Positions 52,730 to 63,765 are shown, numbered from the stretch's first letter. The stretch: DNA of 64,000 nucleotides from Hygrocybe punicea (GCA_963556145.1 OY744463.1:3720001-3784000); one strand, 5' to 3'. A program made the numbers and translations. The notes: generated by a model not told the origin, from the letters alone.

Positions 52730-54985
52730 ATGACTTCGACCTCTGGATCCTCGACCGCTCCCCACGTTACCGCTCCCCATGTTACTCCACGACAAATGCC
52801 CGCTCGCGGTCACTCCACGGCCCCGACCTTCGACGGGAACCCGCTCAATTTAAACCGTTTCTTCGAAGAAGTCGAGATACTTGCTGCCGATGCCGCTCTC
52901 GACGACGCAGGACGCATTAAGCATAGTCTGCGCTACGCGTCGCTTAGCGACTACGAGCTTTGGGCAAGTTTGCCTAGCGCGACCGGCGTTGATTATGCCG
53001 CATTCAAGAAGAGCGTACTCGTGCTATACCCAGGTACGGAAGACGATCACCGGTACACTATGGCGGATCTCGACCGTCTTACGCACACCCAAACCGCTTA
53101 CGGTATCCATACCCGCGCCGAACTTGGCGAATATTACCGCGAGTTCATCCGGATCTCGGGATTCCTCTTAGACAAGGGTCGAATCTCTCCCCGAGAACGC
53201 AACATCGCGTACGAGAACGGCTTCCATGTCGAGCTTAAAAAGGACATCAAAACCCGTCTGCAGTACCAAAAGCCGAACCATTTCCATAGCGACCCTTACG
53301 ACTTCCAGGACTTCCACAATTGCGCCCACTTCCTGCTGGCCGGAACCGCAGCCGAACCGTCCACCGTCTCTCGTCTCTCGTCAACGTCGCCTGCCGCCAT
53401 CCGGTACTCGACTCCAATGGAACCCGCCACCCACTACCCGCCACCCGCTCGCTATGACCCGGTCATTCCTAAAGTGGAACCGGTCGAACCTAACGTATCC
53501 GACCTATTTCGTCTCGTTTCGCAACAACTCGCCATCCTCACGCAAGCCCTCACCGAATGCAACAACCCCCCAAAGCCGTGTGCAAATAGGGCTGAGCCGA
53601 CCACCGCGGGACAGGGTTTCACCAATTTCAACTGCCTCTTTTGCGACGACCCGTTCCATCGTATACGCAATTGTCCTATTTGCGAGCAGTACACTCGAGA
53701 CGGGATATGCCGCAAGAATGAGCACGGCCGCATCGTGTTGCCTAATGGAATGTATCTTCCAAAGGCTATCGTCGGCAAAAATATGAGGGAACGCTTCGAC
53801 GCGTGGCACGCACAGAACCCCGGCAACCGCGCTCCCCCTGCCCGCAACCCCACAGAACCGTTCCAACGCGACCCGCCGCCTCATGTCAAAGCTAACTTCG
53901 TCTCCGCTGTCGAAGTAACCACCTACGAACCAGAGGCCACTACCGAGTACGCCGACATCTTTCAGTCCACGACATCCGACATCGACAACGACAACGAACA
54001 GATTAAGGTTCTGGAAGCCGAAGTGCAGCGGCTTCGTAAACGGGTTAGATTCGACGGTGTAGAAATCCCATCAAAGACGAAAGGCAAGTCTAGAGAAACG
54101 TTTCCCAATCTGCCCACCACTTCCACGTCTGTCCCCGCCGCGAAACCCGCCGAGAAAACGGCCAGACCTATCAACGAGCAGCCGATCACCATAGTCCCCC
54201 CTTCGAACACGCGGCCGACCGAGCCGACCACCCTTGTACCGCGCACTCCCCAGAACCTTCCCGCATCGCACCCCCAATACCGCTACCAAGCCCCCATCGA
54301 AGATCCCGGTATCGCCAAGTCCGTCATTGACCGCGCGCTCGATTCTCAAGTCTGCATTTCGCAGCGAGAACTTTTAGCCATGTCGTCCGACGCCCGCCGT
54401 CACATGAAGGACCTCACTACGTCGAAAAAGGTCACCGCCGAGAGTAACAACGTCGAGGTCTTCCACTTTCACGCACCCGAAATCCCCACTCGCGCCTGTC
54501 AACACTGTCAGGAAAACGTCCCGCTCGTCGTCGGCCGCGACTCAGTCCCTCTCCGTGTGGTCTACCCGCTCATCAACAGCAAATTCATATTCGAGTGCGT
54601 CCTCGACAACGGTTCCATGATCATCGGCATGCGGCGCGATATTTGGGAGAAACTCGGTTACGGCCTCCAAAATATGAAGATGCGGATGCAGTCGGCAAAT
54701 AAAAGCGACAACGACACCCTCGGCCGGATCGCCAACCTAAAATTCACCTTCGGCGACGTCGATCTTTTCCTCCAAGTCCAAGTCGTCGACGATGCCCCCT
54801 ACGAGATCCTCATCGGCCGCCCGTTCTTCACGCTTTCCGAGGCCCTTACGAAGGATTATAAAAACGGAGAACAACAGGTCACGATCACGGATCCAAACAC
54901 CGGCGCCGTCGTCACCTTGCCCACCATCGAGCACAACCAAAAGAACCGACGAGAACGGTCCGACACCGGAAAGCCGGATTTTTAG
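52730..54985 (+). CDS. gag: Retrotransposon Gag with C-terminal retropepsin
   Basis: From the ATG at 52730 the frame encodes 751 residues. The capsid-like part reads FDGNPLNLNRFFEEVEILAA ... GRIKHSLRYASLSDYELWAS. A zinc knuckle CLFCDDPFHRIRNC (C-X2-C-X4-H-X4-C) lies near residue 302. A coiled segment and a Pro-rich linker follow. The C-terminal 170 residues look like an aspartic protease, with LDNGSMIIGMRRDIWEKLG in place of the common D-S/T-G and the flap/terminal strand PYEILIGRPFF. The frame ends in TAG at 54983-54985, inside the sequence GATTTTTAG. Protease sits in the gag frame rather than in pol. Confidence 0.9.
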   Translation: MTSTSGSSTAPHVTAPHVTPRQMPARGHSTAPTFDGNPLNLNRFFEEVEILAADAALDDAGRIKHSLRYASLSDYELWASLPSATGVDYAAFKKSVLVLYPGTEDDHRYTMADLDRLTHTQTAYGIHTRAELGEYYREFIRISGFLLDKGRISPRERNIAYENGFHVELKKDIKTRLQYQKPNHFHSDPYDFQDFHNCAHFLLAGTAAEPSTVSRLSSTSPAAIRYSTPMEPATHYPPPARYDPVIPKVEPVEPNVSDLFRLVSQQLAILTQALTECNNPPKPCANRAEPTTAGQGFTNFNCLFCDDPFHRIRNCPICEQYTRDGICRKNEHGRIVLPNGMYLPKAIVGKNMRERFDAWHAQNPGNRAPPARNPTEPFQRDPPPHVKANFVSAVEVTTYEPEATTEYADIFQSTTSDIDNDNEQIKVLEAEVQRLRKRVRFDGVEIPSKTKGKSRETFPNLPTTSTSVPAAKPAEKTARPINEQPITIVPPSNTRPTEPTTLVPRTPQNLPASHPQYRYQAPIEDPGIAKSVIDRALDSQVCISQRELLAMSSDARRHMKDLTTSKKVTAESNNVEVFHFHAPEIPTRACQHCQENVPLVVGRDSVPLRVVYPLINSKFIFECVLDNGSMIIGMRRDIWEKLGYGLQNMKMRMQSANKSDNDTLGRIANLKFTFGDVDLFLQVQVVDDAPYEILIGRPFFTLSEALTKDYKNGEQQVTITDPNTGAVVTLPTIEHNQKNRRERSDTGKPDF
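54977..54985 (+). other. Probable -1 frameshift site at the gag stop
   Basis: Gag ends GAT TTT TAG. The pol frame is -1 relative to gag and is open across this point (GGA TTT TTA GAA). A Phe tRNA on TTT could slip back one base and re-pair perfectly. This is inferred from the sequence. Confidence 0.5.
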
Positions 54986-57900
54986 AAGTCGAGGACCCGG
55001 AGATACCTCTCGGAAAGGACGCACCAGGAGATGAGAAGCCGCCACTCGAAAGCGACCACACCTATACCACGAACTATGCTTCCCTTTTGCCATTTCCCCT
55101 AGAAGAGGACTTATGTTTTTCTATCGATTTAGATTTCTCTTCGTCTCAGCCTCAGACTGCCGCCCAGTACATTTCATTGTTGACCGATGTACAAAAACAG
55201 CTACGTACTACCGATACCCTTCCTTCGTCTTGTTCCGTCTCCGCTCCTGCGTCACATATTTCTTCTTCGAATATTTGTAACAAGGCCTCTACTGAACACG
55301 CTACTTATATCTCGTATACCACCCCCCCTACCAGGGACCTAAAAGGAGTCGTTACCAAGAAAAAGTATAAGAAGGTAGCCGATCGTATCCGCCCAATTTC
55401 TACCACTCTCCCCGACGAATACCGTATCATACGCGAGATCACCGGCGACCCGCTAGCCGATTTACCCACGCTCCCGACTCACCCGCCCGACTTTACACCC
55501 GGCACCCGCTATACCCAGGAATGACACGACGCGATGCCGATGAACTCGGATGGATTCCTTTGGCCTGAGGAAGAAAAACTCGGCCACCATATCATCAAAA
55601 CGCAAGAAGCCGCCTTCGCCTGGAACGAATCCGAGAAAGGCCAGTTCAATATGGACTACTTCCCGCCAATCCACATTCCCACCGTACCGCACGACCCGTG
55701 GGTCCATCGCAATATCCCAATCCCACCCGGCATCCTTAACGAAGTCATCGGCATCATCAAAGACAAAATTAACGCCGGTACCTATGAACCCTCGAATTCG
55801 TCATATCGCTCCCGCTGGTTTTGCGTTTTGAAAAAGGACGGGAAGTCTCTTCGAATCGTCCACGATCTACAGCCGCTTAACGCCGTCACTATCCGCGATC
55901 CCGCCGTACCGCCCATGACCGAGCACTTGGCCGAGGCCTTTGGCGGCCACTCTTGCTACGCTTCCTTCGACCTCTTCGTCTCTTTCGACCAACGCCTCAT
56001 CCACCCCTCGTCTCGGGACTATATGACTTTTCAGTCTCCACTCGGAACGCTTCGACTTACGCAGATTGCTATGGGATACACAAATTCCCCGCAGATCCTA
56101 CACGGTGACTCCACGTACATCCTCCGTGACGAAATCCCTCATCTTGCCGTTCCGTATATGGACGATATTCCCGTTAAAGGGCCTCCAACCCGCTACGAGC
56201 AACCCGACGGTACCTACGAGACTATACCCGAGAACCCGGCAATCCGACGTTTCATTTGGGAACACTTCCAAGGTGTCAACCGCGTCATCCAGCGTTTCCG
56301 CTATGTCGGCGGTACCTTCAACGGCAAAAAACTCGAGTTGTGTCGACCCTCAGTCATCGTTGTTGGCCACCGATGCACATACGAAGGAAGAGTAGCCGAC
56401 GACTCCAAAGTACAGAAGATTCGCGATTGGCCACTGCCGACCAACCTCACCGAAGTTCGCGCCTTTCTCGGCATCTGCGGCGTCTTGCGTATTTTTATCA
56501 AGGACTTCTCGCTCCACTCCCGACCCCTCGTCCGTCTTACCCGCAAAGGTATACCCTTCGAATTTGGTGAAGAAGAAGAGACCGCCGTCGACTACCTCAA
56601 AAACGCCGTCATTACGTCGCCAGCGCTGCGCGCTATCGACTACACGCGTGAATGGGAAGTGATTCTCGCCGTCGATTCATCCGTTCTTGGAGTCGGCTTC
56701 GTTCTTATGCAAATCCGCGCCGACGGAAAGCGCTATCCGAATCGCTTTGGTTCAATATCGTGGAACGAACGCGAAGCCCGATACTCCCAGTCCAAGCTCG
56801 AACTCTACGGCCTCTTCAGGGCCCTCCGCGCCTACCGAATCTTCATCATTGGCGTCCGCAACCTCACTGTCGAAGTCAACGCGAAGTACATAAAAGGGAT
56901 GCTCAACAACCCCGACATTCAGCCCAATGCTACGATCAACCGATGGATAGCCGGCGTGCTCTTATTTGACTTTAGACTCGTTCACGTACCCGCTTCCGCA
57001 CACGGTGCACCCGACGGACTCTCCCGACGTCCCCGCGCTGCAGAAGACCCCGAGGAGATCAACGATTCTGACGATTGGCTCGACCACTCCTACGGTTTCT
57101 TTATGGAAGTCGTCAACTACCGACCCGTCCCCATACCGTCTAAGCCAATTGCCGTATGCGGCCGCTGCCGTGCCACAGCCGACCGACTCCAAGAATTACC
57201 GGCCGTCCTCGTCTACACAAATCAGGAAGCCGTTTCTGACATACCGCGATCCGATAAAGCCCGCGCGGCCGACGCTCGTCTTGCCTTCGTCGAGACTTGG
57301 TTACGAGATCTAACCCGACCCGCGAACTTCACGGACGAAGAATACCGTCTGTTCTTACGATACGCCCTTGAATGGCGCAAAGACCGTCACGGAAAACACA
57401 AACTTGTCATACCGCCCGACCGCCGGCTTCAGTTACTCAAAGACGCTCACGACTCTCTTGGCCACAAAGGTATATTCTCCGTCCGCGCTCGGCTACTCGA
57501 CCGTTTCTGGTGGCCGCACCTCGACCACGACGTTAAGTGGTACGTCCAGTCTTGCCATCAGTGCCAAGTACGGCAAATGCGTTATCATCACATTCCGCCC
57601 ACCGTCGCTACACCGGCCTCACTATTTCGTAAAGCGTATGTCGACACAATGTTTATGCCACGATCCGGTGGCTATCGATACATCGTCCAAGCCCGTTGCT
57701 CCCTGTCCGCCTACCCTGAGTTCCGCATGTTACGCCGCGAGACCGGCTCCACCATCGGCACGTTCTTGTTCGAAGACATCTTATGCCGTTGGGGCGCTCT
57801 CGAAGAAATCGTCACTGACAACGGCAAGCCGTTCGTAGAAGCGCTCGACTATCTCGCCTCCCGCTACGGTATCCGCCACATCCGCATTTCGCCCTATAAC

Positions 57901-58611
57901 TCACAAGCGAACGGACCCGTTGAGCGTCGCCACCTAGATGTCCGGGAGGCCATTATGAAAAGTTGTGACGGAGATGAAAAGAAATGGCACACCGTAACCC
58001 ACTCCGTATTTTGGGCCGAACGGGTCACGACACACAAAAGCCTCGGATACTCGTCCTACTACATCGCACACGGAGTAGAACCGCTTTTTCCATTCGATTT
58101 TGCCGAAGCTACGTACATGGTTCCGACGCAAGATACGATGTCTACGACCGACCTCATAGTCATCCGCGCCCGACAACTTCGTAAACGAGAAGCCGACCTC
58201 AATCGGGTCAAAGAAAAGCTTACCAAATCTCGGCTCGCGTCCGCCCGGCAATTTGAACAGAAATACGCCAACACGATCAAAGTTTACGACTTCGAACCCG
58301 GTAACCTCGTTCTCGTCCGAAATTCACGTATCGAAATGTCTCTCGATCGTAAAGCAAAACCGCGGTACTTTGGACCCATGGTTGTCGTCAGGAAAACAGA
58401 CGGCAGATCCTACATACTCGCCGAACTCGACGGTGCGGTTTCTAAATCTCGATTTGCCGCTTTCCGAGTCGTACCCTACCACGCCCGCTCAAAAATATCG
58501 ATACCGTTGGACGACTTCTTACAATACCCCGATGCCGACGATACCGATTCAAACGATCTTGATGATCCGACGTACCCGCCCTCTATAGACTCCTCACCCG
58601 ACGACGATTAA
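54986..58611 (+). pseudogene. pol: Retrotransposon Pol (RT, RNase H, integrase), one in-frame TGA
   Basis: The pol frame runs from the gag stop to TAA at 58609-58611, broken only by TGA at 55522-55524; the main block after it is 1,025 codons. It has the RT entry segment SYRSRWFCVLKKDGKSLRIV, motif A (SFDLFVSFDQR), YMDD at 56155-56166, RNase H (LAVDSSVLGVGF, SKLELYG), and the integrase zinc motif HDSLGHKG ... CHQCQ. The integrase core has AYVDTM, VTDNGKPF and NGPVERRH. In RNase H the third acidic position reads VEVNAKYIKG (AAC at 56878-56880), where related elements have Asp. A chromodomain is not evident; the tail is acidic. Confidence 0.88.
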
Positions 58612-58819
58612 GCATTTCATTTATATTCTGTCCACGTTATACCCCCATTTTATTTAGTTCCTCTTAGTTTTCTAACGATATGACGAATGATGCGAATAGT
58701 CCTATGTCTTCGGGAGCCGATCGGCTTTCCTTAGCTGGGTGAACAAGCTGACACGTCTTTTATCTACACGATATATTTTTTTATATATACAACGGGCTCG
58801 TTATTTTTATATATATATT
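58612..58819. terminator. AT-rich convergent 3' region between pol and the antisense gene
   Basis: This 208-bp spacer ends in long runs of TATATA/TTTTT (58,770-58,820) where the two opposed transcripts meet. It is a plausible place for 3' processing of both. No precise site can be called. Confidence 0.4.
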
Positions 58820-60207
58820 TTACAGGCGGCCGGTCTCGTAATCCCGCTTCAACATCGCCAACCTTGAGGTCGACCGTTCGAGATCGACGCGAAGCCGCTG
58901 GAACTCTTGACCGAAGTGGACGAGGTGACGGTTGACATTGGTGCCCAGGGCTCCCAGCTCCTCCGTAAGGACCGCTAGCCGCGCCGACACTTGCTCGTAA
59001 TTCTCCATCGTCAAAACGAATGGGTTCGCTGCCGAGGCCGTCCTAAGCCTTTTCGTCGGCCGCTCTTCCTCCGACTCATCCTCGTCTTCGTCATCGTCCT
59101 CGACCGACTCCATGTCCTCGACCCGCGGTTTGCTCGTTGAGGCCCGGGCAGGCCTACTGCGGATGGGCTTCGTCGTGAATGACAACGGCTTCCTCGTGCC
59201 GACCGCGACCTCTTTGCCCTTTCCGGTATCCACCTTGCGCCGACCCCCGCCCGTCCGGTGTGTAGCGTTAGTACATCTCTTCTTCAGCCTCCGGCATTGT
59301 TCGCACACGTAGCCCGTGACGCCTCGACACGCCTCTTGCGCCTTGACGCAGTTGGTGCAGGGTTGTAGGGGAAACGGCCCGGTGAACTATTACCAGGATC
59401 AGTGACTAAAGAACAAAGGAACCGACACATGAACTCACCGTCGTACCAGCCAGGTCTCCGGTCTCTACGCCCGGCGTATCTACGTCTTCTACATCGGCCG
59501 GTGTCTCTGGTGCCGGGTCGACGGGGCCTGCCTCTGGCTCAACTGCGGCTTCCCCTTCCGGATTCGACTCAGTCCTTGGTTCACCCGCGTTTGCTTCAGC
59601 TCGCCGTTCTTCGCTGAGCCGCCGCCGATACGCGGCTCCATCCCTTTCAACCCGGTCCGCTTCTTGATGCCAGTGCTGCTCGTGTTGTTCTATTCTAAGC
59701 CGCTCTCGCCTTTCCTCTGCCGCCTTTCGCCTTTTCTCCGCCTCCGCTCGTGCATTTGCCTCTGCCATCCGTCTGGCCTCCTCTTCCTGCGTAGCCGCTT
59801 CTTCATCCGCCCGCCGTCTGGCATCTTCCTGTTCCTGCCTCTCCCGGTCCGCCGCTTCTTTCAGCCACTCTTCGACATCGTTGGCGTACGATTGGCGGTC
59901 GGCCCATAACGGTGGCGTTACTGGCCTCGTACCACTAGCTCGGAGTTCCGCGACGATTCCATTGTAAGCACGCTGGCAGGACGACATGAGCTATCTTAGG
60001 ACACGCGTAGTCAATAAGGAAACTCACCAGCGCCTTCTTGCGGCCGCTTAACCATTGTTGGGCCATCCCCTCGTTGCCGTCCACCATCGTTACGAGGTCG
60101 TCGCTATGAAACACGGTGACCGCGTTGACGGCCTCTTCGTAGTCCGCCCGGACATCGGATTCGATGCTTTCGACGAAAGCGAGGAAGTTGTCGTAGACTT
60201 GGGACAT
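58820..60207 (-). CDS. Spliced antisense accessory gene of the retrotransposon, Zn2Cys6-like protein
   Basis: Three exons with consensus GT-AG introns join in frame (60207-60028, 59972-59439, 59386-58820) to give 426 residues with no stop. The N-terminal part is acidic and helical (MSQVYDNFLAFVESIESDVR, GMAQQWLSGRKKALR). The middle is a long Glu/Arg/Ala coiled coil (ADRERQEQEDARRRADEEAA). Exon 3 carries CTNCVKAQEACRGVTGYVC EQCRRLKKRC, spacing C-X2-C-X6-C-X7-C-X2-C-X6-C, the pattern of fungal Gal4-type binuclear zinc clusters. It is followed by a basic region, an acidic run, KRLRTA and a final coiled coil. The gene lies wholly inside the element. Similar hypothetical proteins occur in mushroom genomes as far as I recall. 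A regulatory or RNA/DNA-binding role is conjecture. Confidence 0.8.
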
Positions 60208-60376
60208 TGTGAACGTGTGATGGTGTAGAGGAAAGGTCGGATCAACAACGAGAAATTTTTATTTTTTTTACTTTGCCGTTGTTTGGCCGCTCACGTGATT
60301 GGCCACATTCGCGACCCGCATTCGGAGACCCCATATTCTCGACCACGGATGGTCTCTATTAGAAGACCCAAGGAGA
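60208..60376. promoter_or_regulatory. Upstream region of the antisense gene, with polypurine tract next to the 3' LTR
   Basis: This 169-bp stretch must hold the 5' leader of the antisense gene. At its right end AGAAGACCCAAGGAGA (60361-60376) is purine-rich and abuts the 3' LTR, where the plus-strand primer of reverse transcription is expected. Confidence 0.5.
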
Positions 60377-61171
60377 TGTAGAGGGTCCTCGACCCTCTGA
60401 GGCCGTAACATCGATATCTAGCGAATCCGCTCGAACCCGACGTCTCTAGCAGTCTACGCTCGAACCCAACGTAACCCGACGCAACCCGATGCATACCGAC
60501 TAGCACGGCCGCTCACGTACCTGGTCGGTCTATCTCATAAACTCACGGAACTTCAAATATCGAAGATAGATCTCATCGGACTGGGATCCCGACATCGGAC
60601 TTGCCTTATTCACGCCTAGCGTCTCCCTTATGGGGATATAGTAAAGTATATTGCATCTTTTATGGTTTTTTATATCTTCCACCCATTTTCCCTGTCATCG
60701 TCGCCTCACAACGCTCTTCCTACTTCCCCATTTTTATTCTCCTTTGTCTCCTCTCATCGGCCGAGGACTCTCGTCCGAATCTAGGTACACAAATTTGTAG
60801 TATAAAAACGGTGCCCAAGCGCCGTCTCAGAATAAGAAACCAGTTCCCCCATTTCCTCTCTCTGAGAATTAAGTCTCTCAGTAAATTCCATCGCACACAT
60901 CGCTCGTCGGATTCCTCGACGCCCTCCCCGTCGTTCTACCGCCTTTATCTCTACGTTTCTCGTCACCCGACACCCGACCTGCCGTACCCGACATCGTTGG
61001 CTTCGTCGGCTTCGATCGGTCTCGATAGATTTCAGTAGTTTACTCGGCGGCTTCTTACTTTTTATATCCTATTATCTTACTGAAGCTTGTTAGACTATTC
61101 CTAGTCACTTCTACGCTGACCCCACAGGCTTAGGATCATTATTCCGCAGCCACCCCGACCTCGCCTTTACA
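60377..61171 (+). repeat. 3' LTR (795 bp)
   Basis: It matches the 5' LTR over its full length with eight substitutions and no indels. All eight replace CG by TG or CA in one of the two copies. Confidence 0.93.
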
Positions 61172-61175
61172 ACGG
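61172..61175. repeat. Target-site duplication, right copy (ACGG)
   Basis: It matches 51352-51355. Confidence 0.75.
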
Positions 61176-61709
61176 TCGACTAGTATGTAAGTTATTAATA
61201 ATTAAATGGCTGGAACACCCTAACCCTAGCCGTTTTTTTACTCGCTGGCACGACGTTCACCTTTCAAACAAGTGTCCACGCTGGACCCTCCAATGCGAGA
61301 GAAGTGCAGTCAGTGTGTGTGCACGGTATTTTTGGAAGATCAGGTATGGTTTATTCCCAAATTTTTATTAGCGCAGTTGGGCTCAGAAATGCACCGATAG
61401 GCCAATATATGCTGGTGTGGTCACCCCAATGTCCAACATCGTCTAGCTGTGCCTGAACCCTCCTCTCGCAACCCCCCTCCGAGAGGTGGTTTTCCGACTA
61501 ACGGTTGTGGTGGTTTCATATCTACAGTATACAATTTTTCTATCCGCTTGTTATTTTCTGTTATTAATAAGACCAATACAGAGTGGTGCATCGTACACTC
61601 CTCAAACTCTGTGTGTGTGTGGTCAGCCTTGGCTAGTCCACAGCCTCCTTCAAGAGTATGTCTTTATTTAATTGCCTATGAATTTTACTCATTCACATGT
61701 AGTGCTCAA
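61176..61709. other. 534 bp without a supported gene
   Basis: It contains pyrimidine-rich stretches and a short TGTGTGTG run near 61,610. Likely upstream flank of the next gene. Confidence 0.45.
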
Positions 61710-63765
61710 ATGTCACCCGTTCTCTCGTCTTCCAATTTGCAATTTCCCTCCCAGCCACCTGCAGTAGCTTGGCAGATGCCTCAAAACCCAATTAGTGGTA
61801 CAACAAATGATTGCCGTCTCCACCATGGCAGAATGGCGTCCACTACTTCAGCTTTCTCTGCAAGTCATGTATCGGCACGCACCAATGTTCCCCGAGGTCC
61901 AGCACATCATCGCTACCCAGGTGGTTCCATGGCGACTACACTTTCTCGCACCTTCCGCGGAGCCACAGCCCATAATTCAGCTATCACTGGACCTGTGATC
62001 TGCCAATTTCAGATACTGATTTTACCTTATGGTGTAGGTCTTTGTTGTCACGTCTCGACCACATTATTGATGCTCATTTTCCTCAGCCAAAAGGATCAAC
62101 GTCATTTTGCGATGATGATACAGGTCATCGAGCTGAAATCCGCATCTTCGCTGCAAAATTACTAGACTTTATACATAGATTGGAATCGCATCATTTATCC
62201 CTCATCGTCTCCCTCACGGCAAAGCTGGATGAACCAGTATGGCATACGATACACCAACATTTGGTCACCCATTCCCTTGCAAATTACCTGGATATCACAC
62301 CGTTCGTTCTTACTGATGTCGTCACCCAATATGAGAAATCTCCTTGGGTCATTTTAACGGGTGGAAATGTATTGCCAACTGGCCAAAAGTTGAATGCCAG
62401 CACTTTAGTTGGTTACGAGATCACCCTTGATGCCCTTGGGAAAATCACTTCAAAAATAAAAAATCCTATCAACGCTACGCCAATTCTCTTTGTTGGTATG
62501 TTACTTTGGTTTGTGAATCAATTATTCCAATTCACAAGTTTTCTCAGCTGGGAGATCCCGAATCAATGGTCCCATTTCGCCGTCTTCTCCATTTGTCCAC
62601 CGCTGCTTCTCCGACCATGTTCTTGACAAGTTTGACACCCATGACATACATGAGGCGACTTCATTTCCTACTTGTGTTGAATCATGCACTCAACAGCCTG
62701 AAACCTCATTGTCTGCATTTGATGATGATATTTTTGGGGATGAAGAAGTGAGCCCTATTCTCTCGGTGGTCTCATTCCTGAGTTTAACATATCTGAGCTA
62801 TATAATATACTACAGTCATCTGCCGCATCCTCCACTACATCCACGTCTTCTGCATTAACACCCTTGTTGTCGCCAGTGCACTTTTCTTCTCCTGATATAG
62901 CTTCCTCGCCGTTACCTCTTCCACTGACCATTTCAAATACTCCCTCACCATCAACCCCGATTGTCTCCTCACTGACTACATCAAGGGCATCACCTGCATT
63001 GTCATCTTTTGGGTTCTCAATGCTTCCACCACCTTCCTTCATGCATTCTCAAAATTCACCTACACCAGCATTAGTTACTTCGCAATTACGACAAACCTGC
63101 AGTTCAACTCAGTCATTGATTGCTGATATCCCAGATCATGACACCCCGCAGGACTGGCAACAATTCATTGATCAGTGAGCTTCTGCCCAATCTGGCAATA
63201 CAGCAATTGCCATCACTGCTCCTGATGAACTTTTGGCTGCTGACGCTCTTATCAGTCGGCTTATATCTCATTATAGTGGTGAGCCCATGCCGGGACTTCC
63301 TGCTGGTGTGAAAATCGACGACTTCTCTTTTGCTGATCTGTTGGGAGGGGAGCGCCATTGGCATGTGTAAGTCTCAAACCATCCTGTGCTAGAAGTGTAT
63401 GCTGTATAGTCAATTCTTGTTACAGTGGTAATGGAATGGGAGACGGTGTGGAGCGTGCTGTTATGAGAGCAGCTATCACGAAAATCACTAGCCAAACCCA
63501 ATATTGGCGCCATTTAGATGACAATGGTCAAGTCACGTGGGCTCTTCGTCGCGGGAATGCATCTAACTCACGCATCGCCATCGCAAAAGCACATGGATGC
63601 CTTTGTGCTATACACGTTGATACGCAGCGCACGTCCCTAAGCACGGAAACCCTCTATTGGACCTATTCTAGTCTCAACATGCTGCGATTCGCTGCGATTT
63701 ATTGCGAAACATCCCGATTTATATGTATCTCCATTGCGATGCGCGCGATATGGGCGATAATTTGA
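61710..63765 (+). CDS. Ser/Thr/Pro-rich hypothetical protein, Agaricomycete type, 3' end uncertain
   Basis: A multi-exon model starts at ATG 61710 (MSPVLSSSNLQFPSQPPAVA) and continues HHGRMASTTSAFSASHVSAR TNVPRGPAHHRYPGG. It splices at GGT|GTAGGT (62032-62033) into PKGSTSFCDDDTGHRAEIRI, KLLDFIHRLESHHLSLIVSL and GYEITLDALGKITSKIKNP. Later exons give a Ser-rich stretch and GNGMGDGVERAVMRAAITKI then IAIAKAHGCLCAIHV. That last block recalls a GDG-ER-A segment seen in large Agaricomycete families, some with HECT-like ends. At 63175-63178 a TGA either is a stop or belongs to a GTGAGC splice donor. After about 63,610 the sequence stops making sense as this protein, so the 3' end is lost or degraded. 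Confidence 0.45.

Larger units (their letters stand above)
51356..61171 (+). mobile_element. Complete Ty3/gypsy LTR retrotransposon (9.8 kb)
   Basis: The element has two 795-bp LTRs in direct orientation that differ at eight positions (about 99% identity). It starts TGTAG and ends TTTACA. ACGG stands on both outer sides (51352-51355 and 61172-61175), a target-site duplication. Internal order is primer-binding site, leader, gag with a zinc knuckle and protease, pol in the order RT, RNase H, integrase, and then a gene on the opposite strand before the 3' LTR. RT before integrase places it in Ty3/gypsy. High LTR identity shows a recent insertion. An in-frame TGA in pol makes present autonomy doubtful. 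Confidence 0.93.
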
